From: Funneliformis mosseae
Lineage: Eukaryota > Glomeromycota > Glomeromycetes > Glomerales > Glomeraceae
Reading direction: 5' to 3'
Assembly: GCA_910592005.1 (NCBI GenBank)
Contig: CAJVPP010003495.1
Location: 1-11,487 of the forward strand
Length of the DNA: 11,487 nucleotides
Part shown: positions 1-6,898 of the stretch, piece by piece
How the letters are laid out: each line of letters begins with the position of its first letter
How positions within the stretch are numbered: the first letter of the stretch is position 1
The notes under the pieces: model-generated
What the model was told of the DNA's origin: nothing
The model's database searches: none
Seen by the model: the letters and a program-made list of their open reading frames with translations, nothing else
Position numbers and translations under genes: made by a program

Positions 1-20
1 ATATTTTATGCTGTGTAATA

Positions 21-65
21 TGTGCACATAAAAATTTAATGTGCACATGTGCACATTGTGCACAT
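21..65. repeat. Four copies of the palindromic octamer TGTGCACA
   Basis: The octamer TGTGCACA, which is its own reverse complement, occurs at 21-28, 40-47, 48-55 and 57-64. The two middle copies abut and form a perfect 20-bp palindrome at 38-57 (aatgtgcacatgtgcacatt). In such AT-rich DNA this density is not expected by chance. It could be a subterminal binding site of a transposase or a plain microsatellite-like expansion. The window begins here, so the left limit is unknown. Confidence 0.7.
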
Positions 66-80
66 GAATTTTACACATTG

Positions 81-187
81 GTCATAAGTCATTTGAAATG
101 ACCAGAATTCTAAATGATATGAAATGACCAGTCATTTCAGCGTGACTTAGGGTCATTTGAAAATTAGTCAAATGATTTAGTCATTTG
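81..187. repeat. Cluster of GTCATTT / AAATGAC motifs in both orientations
   Basis: GTCATTT occurs at 88-94, 131-137, 152-158 and 180-186. Its complement AAATGAC occurs at 96-102 and 122-128, and degenerate forms lie at 112-117 and 167-175. Several pair into near-palindromes: GTCATTT-g-AAATGAC at 88-102, and GAAATGAC-ca-GTCATTTC at 121-138. Clustered short motifs in both orientations are typical of the subterminal regions of hAT or Mutator-like DNA transposons. The motif stops abruptly near 187, which may be the element's outer edge. No second end or target duplication is visible, so the family is unassigned. Confidence 0.6.
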
Positions 188-190
188 CCA

Positions 191-827
191 TTACTGCTTT
201 AAAATGTAAAGGAATTTTATTTAATTATAAAAGTATTAAAAAATATGTTATTTAATAGCTCTTGATATGATCTTTAATGTAACTTATTATTTTTTTTTAA
301 TTTTATTATAAAAATTTTTTGTAATTAAAATTTTATAATATTAATTTAATAGTAATATTAAAATTTTTAGCATCACGAATATTATGTGAAAGAATATGAT
401 TGATATATATAAAATTATATGATAGCATTTGATTAGCTAATTGTAATTTAAAAATTTTATTTTATATTTTTTCAAATTCTTTTAAAATATTTATAAAAAT
501 CTGATAATAAGATTAATAATATTTAATTATAAAGACAATTACTTTTTCTAAAAATTCAAGTTTGTAAGTATATATAGAATGATTCAAAAATTAATGAATT
601 TAAGTTAGATTAATAAAATCTAATACACATAATACAACTTCTTTAAAATTATTAAATAGTTTAGAAAAAGAATAATATAATTAGATAAAACTTCTTTATG
701 TAATATATATATAATAAATAATTTTAATTTTAATATTAAATTTTAAATTAATATTTATTACAGTAAAGAAATTATTATAAAATAATGTAAAATATTATGA
801 TTAAAATTAATTATATAATTAAAAATT
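191..827. other. AT-rich spacer, no gene seen
   Basis: This stretch is almost entirely A and T, with stops in all frames. A faint coding-like stretch without a stop lies on the plus strand near 606-675. It is too short and damaged to name. No repeat shared with the rest of the window was noticed. Confidence 0.4.
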
Positions 828-1010
828 ATCAGATTATCAACGAAGCAATTGACCAATAATAATAAAGTTACATGAATGACATAGTATAATGATCTCCTAA
901 TCTAAAATTCTAAAAATACTGAGAATTCTGCAAATTCTGAAAATACAGAGGATTTACATAATTCTGAAGATCTTCTAAATACTGATAATAATCCTAATTT
1001 TACAAATTAA
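828..1010 (+). pseudogene. Possible C-terminal remnant of an unidentified protein
   Basis: One plus-strand frame from about 828 to the stop at 1008-1010 reads like a decayed protein tail. It contains stops at 873 (TGA), 882 (TAG) and 903 (TAA), then 34 open codons from 906. The open part is rich in Asn, Glu, Asp and Ser, with short repeats such as ENSANSENTEDL and NSEDLLNTDNN. Each internal stop is one transition from a sense codon (TGG, CAG/TGG and CAA respectively), the same decay pattern seen in the transposase relic at 8688-10234. I do not recognise a family. An acidic Asn-rich tail is common at the ends of fungal transposon proteins but is not diagnostic. It could equally be chance in low-complexity DNA. 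Confidence 0.25.
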
Positions 1011-1168
1011 ATAAAATCTAGAAATATTTAGTGTTATACTTATTTTTAATATTCTAATTTTTATTATTATTTTATTATATTTTATATTTTTATTATTTTA
1101 CATATTTTTATTTTTTTATATTTTATTTACCAAAGTAGTTAGTTTATAACATAGTGAATAGTTAGCTT
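1011..1168. repeat. T-rich low-complexity tract
   Basis: From about 1040 to 1130 the plus strand is nearly pure T and A with strong T excess, in short runs such as ttattattattttatta. No motif or unit of fixed length is evident. Confidence 0.55.
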
Positions 1169-1784
1169 TGATAAAAGAAATTTTGTATAAATAAATAGAC
1201 TTTTTGCTTATATTGTAAATTAACTCTTTTGTAGATTTAAAAAACTCTCTTATGAATATGAGTTTCAATATTAATAAAGGAATCATTCAAAATTTATATC
1301 TTTCTGCCTCTTTGTGTCTTCATATAATCTGATGTGATCTCTATATATTATTTGTAATTGAGTTTATCATCAGAATTTTTTAATTAAATTATTCATAATA
1401 TTAACATGCAATCCTTGCAAATTGCGACAGTTAGACAAAATATTTAAGTGGTGATTCTTTTAAGTTTACGTAGTAACTCAATTTAGTTTAACTCATGATT
1501 TGTAATTTACAGTAGTATACTCTTAACAAGACTAAAAACAAGATGGCTCAATTGATTCAAGGATATAATAATATATTTATTCATGGTAAATAATACAGAA
1601 ATAAGAAATAAGAAAGAATAAAAAAAAGTAAAAGAATTAAAATACTAAATGTGAAGGTTAAGCTAGGCATTTCTAACAAAACTACTAAGGTATATCTAAT
1701 GCAAAACTAAAAGGAAAACTAAAAGTAAACTAGAAGCAAACTAAAGTTTACATGATTTTATCATTTTTTATTTATATAAAATTA
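1169..1784. other. Unassigned spacer, possible LTR-like fragment
   Basis: This stretch is slightly richer in GC than its surroundings. It carries a TATA-like TATAAATAAATAG at about 1186-1198, an AATAAAG at about 1272-1278, a less AT-biased segment (1300-1345), and a short ATG-started frame at 1542-1592 (MAQLIQGYNNIFIHGK, then stop). The order TATA-like box, AATAAA and downstream ATG resembles the layout of a solo LTR followed by leader and gag start. No second LTR copy, clear primer binding site or protease/polymerase motif is present, so this is only a suggestion. Direct repeats of about aaactaaaag occur at 1702-1745. Confidence 0.2.
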
Positions 1785-1795
1785 AATATAACAAA

Positions 1796-1900
1796 TAAAT
1801 CAAATATATCTAATATATCTTATATGTCAAATATATTTAATATGTCCAGTATATCCGTTATGTCAGATATATTAAATATATCTGATATGTTTGATATTTA
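1796..1900. repeat. Minisatellite of 9-10 bp (atatgtcaaat-like), with a hairpin
   Basis: About ten degenerate units alternate atatatcta, atatgtcaa and agtatatcc. Within it lies a hairpin: TCAGATATAT at 1863-1872 and its exact complement ATATATCTGA at 1876-1885, with a 3-nt loop. The unit length drifts between 8 and 11 bp. Confidence 0.6.
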
Positions 1901-2141
1901 GATCTGCAATATACTGCATCATGTTTATCAATCCAATCCAGTTACAGTAATCTCATCTTTTAAGTCTTCATACTTGATAGATTTGTTTTAGTTTAACATA
2001 TAAATTTGATAAAGTTAAGAGTTAGGCAGATTTTAACGTTTTAATTATAATAAGCTGCAATTAGTAATTTTAAGTAAAGACTTGATAACGTGATCAATCT
2101 AAGTTGAAGAATTTCATGGTAATAATATAATTAAGTTTTAA
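1901..2141. other. AT-rich spacer, nothing recognised
   Basis: No open frame of note, no shared repeat and no strong hairpin were seen between the minisatellite and the TTAA that borders element A1. Confidence 0.5.
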
Positions 2142-2145
2142 TTAA

Positions 2146-2368
2146 AGTTGTTAGATGAAACTTAAAGGTTTTGCAAGTTATCTAAATAAAAAAAAGTAAA
2201 ATTTAGCGAAATTATATTAAAATCTTATTAAAAAATCTGCAAAATTCTGAAAAAGGTAAACTATATTAAAGCTTATAAAAATATAAAATTATATTAAAAC
2301 TTAGTAAAATTAGCAAAACTATAGTTTAGATATTTTATCAAATCCAAAATAAGTTTAGATAAGCAACT
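2146..2368 (+). mobile_element. Element A1: 223-bp MITE-like repeat flanked by TTAA
   Basis: A second copy of this sequence (A2, 4954-5973) carries an insertion exactly where A1 is continuous, which defines A as a discrete repeat. Both copies share blocks such as ttagatgaaac near the left end, tattaaagcttataaa in the middle and agtttagataagcaa at the right end. Similarity stops at both edges. A1 has a perfect 5-bp terminal inversion (AGTTG / CAACT); allowing mismatches it extends to about 16 bp with 10 matches. TTAA lies directly outside both ends (2142-2145 and 2369-2372). TTAA duplication plus small size would fit a piggyBac-type non-autonomous element, but the inverted ends are short and no transposase is present. 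It carries no coding capacity. Confidence 0.6.
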
Positions 2369-2428
2369 TTAATTTCAACTAATAAAATAATAATTAAATA
2401 TAAAAAATTATCAACATAAATTTTAATG

Positions 2429-2459
2429 ATAGCTTAGTTATTTGATGTAACTAAGCTAT
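2429..2459. repeat. Perfect 12-bp-stem hairpin
   Basis: ATAGCTTAGTTA (2429-2440) and its exact complement TAACTAAGCTAT (2448-2459) are separated by 7 nt. It lies about 60 bp past element A1. It is not followed by a gene, so a terminator role is not indicated. It may be the fused ends of a small element or a fold-back repeat. Confidence 0.75.
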
Positions 2460-2649
2460 TTACTCATATAGTTTAAATTTTTGAATTATTAAATAAATTT
2501 TTATTAATAATGTAAAAATATTAAAAGTTTTATTAAATAGATAATAATGTTATATATAATTAAATATAATACTATAAAATAAGATTACTTAATTATAACT
2601 AATAATATAAATAGAGATTTTTAATAAATAAATCTTTAAATCAAATTGA

Positions 2650-2905
2650 ATAAATTTATTACTTTACTTGAAAATTCAAGTCAAATCAATAGATTTTCAG
2701 ATTAATATTAAACTAGATCAATTTATTACCTGATTTAATCTGGTAAAATTAAGTATTAAATTATTCTTTTTAAATAATTTAATTAAATTAAGTTAGATCA
2801 ATTCAAATGAAAATTTAAATCAGATTAGATTTTTAATTGACTTATCTTAACCTTTTAAATTAAGTAATTTGATTTACCTAATTTGATTGATCTATATAAA
2901 GTTCT
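2650..2905 (-). mobile_element. Element C1: degenerate copy of the C repeat
   Basis: The reverse complement of about 2750-2905 aligns along its length with C2 (6505 to about 6650). Shared blocks include aatctgatctgatttaaat (C2 wording) and tttaaattttcatttga. Differences are mainly transitions, with T or A in C1 where C2 has C or G, so C1 looks like the older or more heavily mutated copy. The end at about 2905 lacks the TAGAGCTCTGAACAGG tip of C2 and is about 12 bp shorter there. The left part (2650-2750) holds imperfect palindromes such as acctgatttaatctggt, but its outer limit is uncertain. Confidence 0.5.
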
Positions 2906-3195
2906 AATAATAATTAATTAATTATATAAATTTTTTAACTAATATGTACTAATTAAATTTTTAATAATTATGTATATTTTTGCATTTAATTAAACATTAA
3001 ATATACATAAAATAAGAAAATTAAAAATTAAAAATTAAATTGTAACTAATTGTAATCAGTGATAAATAAATATTATAAATAGCAACTAGTTATAATCACT
3101 AATCAAAATCAAAAAAATCAGACATGTGAAAAATTGGCCTAAAATCATCTTAAAATCAGCCTAAAATTGGAAAATTATCAAAATTGACCTAACTG
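2906..3195. other. AT-rich spacer with a short direct duplication
   Basis: No gene was seen. A direct repeat of about 20 bp (actaattgtaatca / actagttataatca) recurs about 38 bp apart near 3046 and 3085. Short cctaaaat repeats occur around 3130-3165. Confidence 0.4.
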
Positions 3196-3345
3196 ATTGG
3201 TATACATTAGAAATCAGCTAAAAATTAGCCAAAATTTGATCTATCTTATTTATAGCTAATTGGCATATTTATAAATAATTAGTATATATTAAAAATCAGC
3301 TAAAATTTAATTTATTTTATTTATAGTCAATTGATATCTGATTGG
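3196..3345. repeat. Two-copy tandem duplication of about 82 bp
   Basis: The unit beginning attggtatacattag at 3196 recurs at 3278 as attagtatatatt. Both contain an aaatcagctaaaa block and a tttatttatag block in the same order. The second copy is shorter. It immediately precedes the palindromic minisatellite. Confidence 0.65.
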
Positions 3346-3360
3346 AATAATATATTATTT

Positions 3361-4038
3361 CTTAGGTATGATAGTATTATCATTCTTAAGAAATGATAGT
3401 TTATCATTTTTTAGATATAATAGTTTTATTATTCTTTAGATACAATTGTTTTATTGTACCTAAAGTATGATGGTTTTATTATTTAAGAATAATAGTATTA
3501 TTATATCTAAAGTATGATGATTTTATTGTATTTAAGAAATAATGATATTATTATTCCTTAGGAATGATAATTTTATTATTTCTTAGATATAATTATTTTA
3601 TTATATTTAAGAAGTGATAATATTATCATTCTTAAAGAATGATAGTTTTATTATATCTAAGGTATAATAGTTTTATCATTCTTTAGGTACAATAGTTTTA
3701 TTGTACTTAAGGTATGATGATTATATCATTCCTAAAGAATAATAGTATTATTATTTCTTAGATATGATTATTTTATTGTATCTAATAATAATGGTATTAT
3801 CATTCCTAAGAAATAATAGTTTTAATTATTCTTAAAAAATAATGGTTTTATTATACTTAAGGAAGGATAAATTTATTGTATCTTAGATATGATAGTTTTA
3901 TTATATTTAAGGAATAATAGTATTATTATTTTTTAGAAATAATAGTTTTATTGTTCTTTAGATATGATTATTTTATTATAACTAAGGAATAATGGTATTA
4001 TCATTCCTAAGAAATGATAATTTTATTATATCTAAGGT
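3361..4038. repeat. Palindromic ~25-bp minisatellite, block 1 (about 27 units)
   Basis: Splitting at the recurrent TTAG/TAAG junction gives about 27 units averaging 25 bp. Most units are imperfect inverted repeats: a left arm like GGAATGATAG, a central TTTT or TATT, and a right arm like ATCATTCC leading into the next junction. Variants of the arms often match within a unit, for example GAATGAT with ATCATTC, or GTACAAT with ATTGTAC near 3686-3709. The single array is now in three pieces, separated by B1 and by A2 with B2. No long open frame runs through it. Confidence 0.8.
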
Positions 4039-4624
4039 TAAAGCTCTAAATGTTCAGATTAATCTGAAGATTTTCAGATTAGTTCAGTTCAGATCAGTTT
4101 CTGATTGCATAAAAATTAATCTGAAAGTTTATTTTGATTATATACGAAACTCTTAGAAAATCGTAAAATTTGCAAATTCTCTAAGAGAATTGCAAAAATT
4201 TTTAGAGAATCGCAATTTTTTGTGATTTCTCTTAGAATTTTGTAAAAATATCACAAAACACTTAAAGAATTGCAAAAAATTACAATTTCTCTTTGAATTT
4301 CACAAAAATTTTAAAGAATCGTAAATTTTTGTAATTACTTATTGAATTTCGCAAATTTTTGCGAACTTTAAAGAGAAATTTGTGATTCTTTATGATTTTT
4401 TTAAAGTTTTGCATATAAATTGCAGATTCCTTATATAATTGAACTATAATTTTAGATTAATCTGAAAATTCTAGTTCAGTTCAGATTTTTACCAGTCTAT
4501 AGTTTAGTTTAAATTTAGATTAGCATTTTTAAGATTAATAATCTAAACTAAATTAAACTAAAATTTTTAGTTTTGATGCAGATTAGCATTTAATCTGGAC
4601 TGAATCGAACCATTTAGAGCTTTA
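4039..4624. mobile_element. Element B1: 586-bp hAT-like non-autonomous element
   Basis: B1 begins TAAAGCTCTAAATG (4039-4052) and ends with the exact complement CATTTAGAGCTTTA (4611-4624), a perfect 14-bp terminal inverted repeat. The next 8 bp outside are TCTAAGGT (4031-4038) and CTTAAGGT (4625-4632), matching at 6 of 8. This fits an 8-bp target duplication, although the host minisatellite itself contains similar words. Subterminal regions hold the palindrome CAGATTAATCTG (4055-4066) and a mutated copy near 4453-4464, plus many GTTCAGTT-like motifs. The middle (about 4146-4400) is a ladder of hairpin-forming repeats. It has no coding capacity. Terminal repeat plus 8-bp duplication suggests the hAT superfamily; the assignment is structural only. 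Confidence 0.75.
4146..4400. repeat. Hairpin ladder inside B1
   Basis: Repeated segments of 50-60 bp start with a (t)tagagaatcgcaa-like word at about 4202, 4262 and 4311. Each contains complementary words such as cgcaa / ttgtg or ttgcg. The same ladder is clearer in B2, where more CG and CA dinucleotides survive. Confidence 0.6.
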
Positions 4625-4953
4625 CTTAAGGTATATAATTTTATTATTCTTTAGATAAGATAGTTTTATTGTATCTAATATACAATAGTTGTATCATTCC
4701 TAAGGAATGATAGTATTTTTATTTCTTAAAAATAATAGTTTTATTGTTTTTTAAGTACAATTATTTTATTATATCTAAGAAATAATAGTATTATTATTCT
4801 TAAGAAATGATTTTTAAAGAATAATAGTTTTATTGTATCTTAGATATAATAGTTTTATCATTCCTTAAGTATAATTATTTTATCATACCTAAAGAATGAT
4901 AGTTTTATCATTCCTAAGAAATAAAGATTTTATCATTCCTTAGATATGACTAA
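4625..4953. repeat. Palindromic ~25-bp minisatellite, block 2 (about 13 units)
   Basis: This continues the array of 3361-4038 on the far side of B1 with the same arms and junctions (for example taaggaatgatagta and ttagatataatag). One irregular unit occurs near 4800-4825. It stops at 4949-4953, where element A2 begins. Confidence 0.8.
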
Positions 4954-5089
4954 GGTTGCTAGATGAAACCTAAAGGTTTTACAAATCGTCTAAATGAAAA
5001 AAGGTAAAATTTAGTAAAATTATATTAAAATCTTATTAAAAATCTGTAAAATTCTAAAAAGGTAAAACTATATTAAAGCTTATAAATAT

Positions 5090-5877
5090 TAATCTGAAGA
5101 TTTTTTAGATTGAATCAATTTGGATCAGTTTTGGATTGCATAAAAATCGATCTGAAAATTTTTGGTTCAGTTCAGATTTTTTTCAGATTATAATTTTAAT
5201 CTGAACTGAAAAAAATTTAAACTGAACTGATAATTTCAGATTAATCTGAAAGTTTGATTCAATTATATGTGAAACTCTTAGAAGATCGCAAAATTTGCGA
5301 ATTCTCTAAGAAGATCACAAAAATTTAGCGAAATTCTTAGAGAATTGCAATTTTTTGCAGTTTCTTTTCAAATTTCGCAAAAAAATTGCGAAAACCTTGA
5401 AGAATCGCAATTTTTTGCGATTTCTCTTAGAATTTCGTAAAATTATCGAGTAACTCTTAGAGAGTCACAAAAAATTACAATTTCTCTTCAAATTTCGCAA
5501 AAATTGTGAAACCTTTAAAAAATCATAATTTTTGTGATTTCTCTTAGTATTTCGCAAAAAATATTGTGAAATTCTTAGAGAGTCGCAAAAATTGCGATTT
5601 CTCTTCAAATTTTGTAAACCTCAAAGAGAAATTCGCGATTTTTTACAATTTTCCTAGAGTTTCACATATAAATCGCAGATTCCTTATATAATCGAACTGT
5701 AATTTCAGATTAATCTGAAAATTTCAGTTCAGTTCAGATTTTTACCTGTTTGCAGTTCAGTTCAAATTCAGATTGGCATTTTTAAGATTAATAATCTGAA
5801 CTGAACTGAACTAAAATTTTCAGTTCAGATATGGATTAGCATCTAATTCAGACTGAACTGAACTGTTCAGAGCTTTA
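5090..5877. mobile_element. Element B2: B-family copy inserted in A2, left tip missing
   Basis: B2 interrupts A2 and is bounded by a perfect 8-bp direct repeat ATAAATAT (5082-5089 and 5878-5885), while uninterrupted A1 has one equivalent site. The right end reads ...CTGTTCAG AGCTTTA, matching the B1 terminus. The left end starts at TAATCTGAAG and lacks the first ~20 bp of B1, including the terminal inverted repeat. B2 is longer than B1 (788 against 586 bp) because of extra GTTCAGTT-type inverted sequence near 5155-5230 and more ladder units. The palindrome CAGATTAATCTG is present at 5237-5248 and 5706-5717. No coding capacity was found. Confidence 0.7.
5328..5625. repeat. Five-unit, ~60-bp tandem hairpin ladder inside B2
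   Basis: Units begin at about 5328, 5388, 5447, 5506 and 5566 with a gcgaaa..ctt.gagaatcgcaa-like word, giving a steady period near 60 bp. Each unit contains complementary words; the clearest is TCGCAA-tttt-TTGCGA at 5405-5420. The units alternate agaatcgcaa and ttgcgatttctctt, so each monomer can fold on itself. Confidence 0.7.
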
Positions 5878-5973
5878 ATAAATATGCAAAATTATATCAA
5901 AACTTTAATAAAAATTAGCTAAATTATAGTTTAGATATTTTGCCAAATCTAAAATAAGTTTAGATAAGCAATC

Positions 5974-6150
5974 TTAAATACGATAGTTTATAATTTCTAA
6001 AAAATGATAGTTTTATTGTATTTTAGATATAATAGTTTTACTGTTCTTAAGGAATGATAATTTTATTATACTTTAGATACAATAGTTTTATTATTCCTAA
6101 AGAATGATAGTATTATTATTCCTTAGGTACTATAGTTTTATTATATCTAA
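5974..6150. repeat. Palindromic ~25-bp minisatellite, block 3 (about 7 units)
   Basis: The array resumes right of A2 with the same arms (taaggaatgataattttatt, ttagatacaatag) and ends near 6150 at a CTAAG junction followed by AAAACTCTGAACA. The last word resembles the CTCTGAACAG end of the B and C elements and may mark another element border. Confidence 0.8.
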
Positions 6151-6504
6151 GAAAACTCTGAACAATATATGTATATGTTAGATTTGAGATTGCTTATTAA
6201 ACATAAAAAATTTTTGATTAAGTCACCTAAAATTTTGCGTAGTAGATAGCAAAATTTTAATATAGTTAGATATGTATTTGCATAGCAGAGATAAAAATTA
6301 TCAAACTTAGCAATTAGTTTGCATAGTAGAAACATATTTTTAGAAATATATGTGATGTCAAATATAATCCAAAAAAAATAATTATACTCTTAAATTAAGG
6401 CACGTAAATAAAATTAACATGTAATTTTTAAATTAATTTAATATATGATGGTATAATAAAATTTTGATCTATTTTTATATGTGATTGTATAACAAAAATC
6501 TAAG
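6151..6504. other. Spacer with three TTTGC(A/G)TAG motifs about 42 bp apart
   Basis: TTTGCGTAG at 6234-6242 and TTTGCATAG at 6277-6285 and 6318-6326 are spaced 43 and 41 bp apart. A minus-strand frame of 62 codons (6147-6335) runs through them. It is Leu/Ile/Phe/Tyr-rich low-complexity text with no recognisable domain and is not called as a gene. The rest is AT-rich sequence. Confidence 0.4.
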
Positions 6505-6654
6505 TAGAGCTCTGAACAGGTTAGTTCAGATCAGGTCAATCAAGTTACCTAAACTAAAAGGACTAGATCAGGTCAAATAAAAATCTGATCTGATTTAAAT
6601 TTTCATTTGACCTGATCTGACCTAATTTAATTTAACCTAATTTTTTAATTTGAT
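6505..6654 (+). mobile_element. Element C2: better preserved C copy with hAT-like tip
   Basis: C2 begins TAGAGCTCTGAACAGG (6505-6520), close to the terminal word of the B family (complement of the B2 right end: TAAAGCTCTGAACAG). Inside is a perfect 14-bp inverted repeat, AGATCAGGTCAAAT (6565-6578) and ATTTGACCTGATCT (6605-6618), 26 bp apart. Around it are many GATCAGGTC-like motifs. Similarity to C1 (2650-2905, opposite strand) runs to about 6650. No matching right-hand terminal repeat was found downstream, so the element may be truncated or its right end decayed. Confidence 0.5.
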
Positions 6655-6708
6655 GATTAATTACAATTGTACAATTAATTACAGTTATATAATTAATTAT
6701 AGTTATAC
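6655..6708. repeat. Three 18-bp tandem repeats
   Basis: The units gattaattacaattgtac (6655-6672), aattaattacagttatat (6673-6690) and aattaattatagttatac (6691-6708) are exactly 18 bp each, with only a few substitutions between them. They directly follow C2. Confidence 0.8.
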
Positions 6709-6898
6709 TGAAAATCAATTTTCCAATCTTTTTTTTTTTCAAAAAAAATACTTTTATTTTATTTAACATAATCTTTAAAAATCAATCTTATTTTTTAAAT
6801 ACTTAAATTTGTAAAAACTCTTACTAAATGTAATTTTTTTATTTTTGTAAATTTTAATTTTTAATATCTTTTTTATAAACATTAATACAGAGATTTCA
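6709..6898. other. AT-rich spacer leading into the satellite
   Basis: This holds homopolymer T and A runs (about 6728-6748). From about 6836 the text (atttttgtaaattttaat, then a T-rich run) looks like the end of a further, strongly decayed satellite monomer. Confidence 0.4.

Larger units (their letters stand above)
4954..5973 (+). mobile_element. Element A2: second copy of A, split by B2
   Basis: The left part (4954-5089) and right part (5878-5973) together match A1 from end to end, in the same orientation. The outer ends read GGTTGCT (4954-4960) and AGCAATC (5967-5973). Outside lie CTAA (4950-4953) and TTAA (5974-5977), so one side of the expected TTAA pair has changed or the border is off by a few bases. 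A2 sits inside the palindromic minisatellite, which resumes at 5974. Total A sequence is about 232 bp, close to A1. Differences from A1 are mostly transitions. Confidence 0.65.

Noticed and set aside
1169..1600. LTR retrotransposon
   Set aside because: TATA-like and AATAAA words plus a 16-codon ATG frame are present, but there is no second LTR, clear primer site or protease/polymerase motif. It is kept only as a weak note in the spacer entry.
2429..2459. Rho-independent terminator
   Set aside because: The genome appears eukaryotic, no gene lies upstream and no T-run directly follows the stem.
3361..6150. CRISPR array, suggested by regular ~25-bp repeats
   Set aside because: There are no unique spacers between constant repeats; units abut directly and vary along their whole length. 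The context is eukaryotic transposon DNA.
6147..6335. 62-codon minus-strand open frame as a small membrane protein
   Set aside because: Low-complexity Leu/Ile/Phe/Tyr text typical of AT-rich DNA. It overlaps the edge of the minisatellite and three ~42-bp spaced motifs, with no family resemblance.
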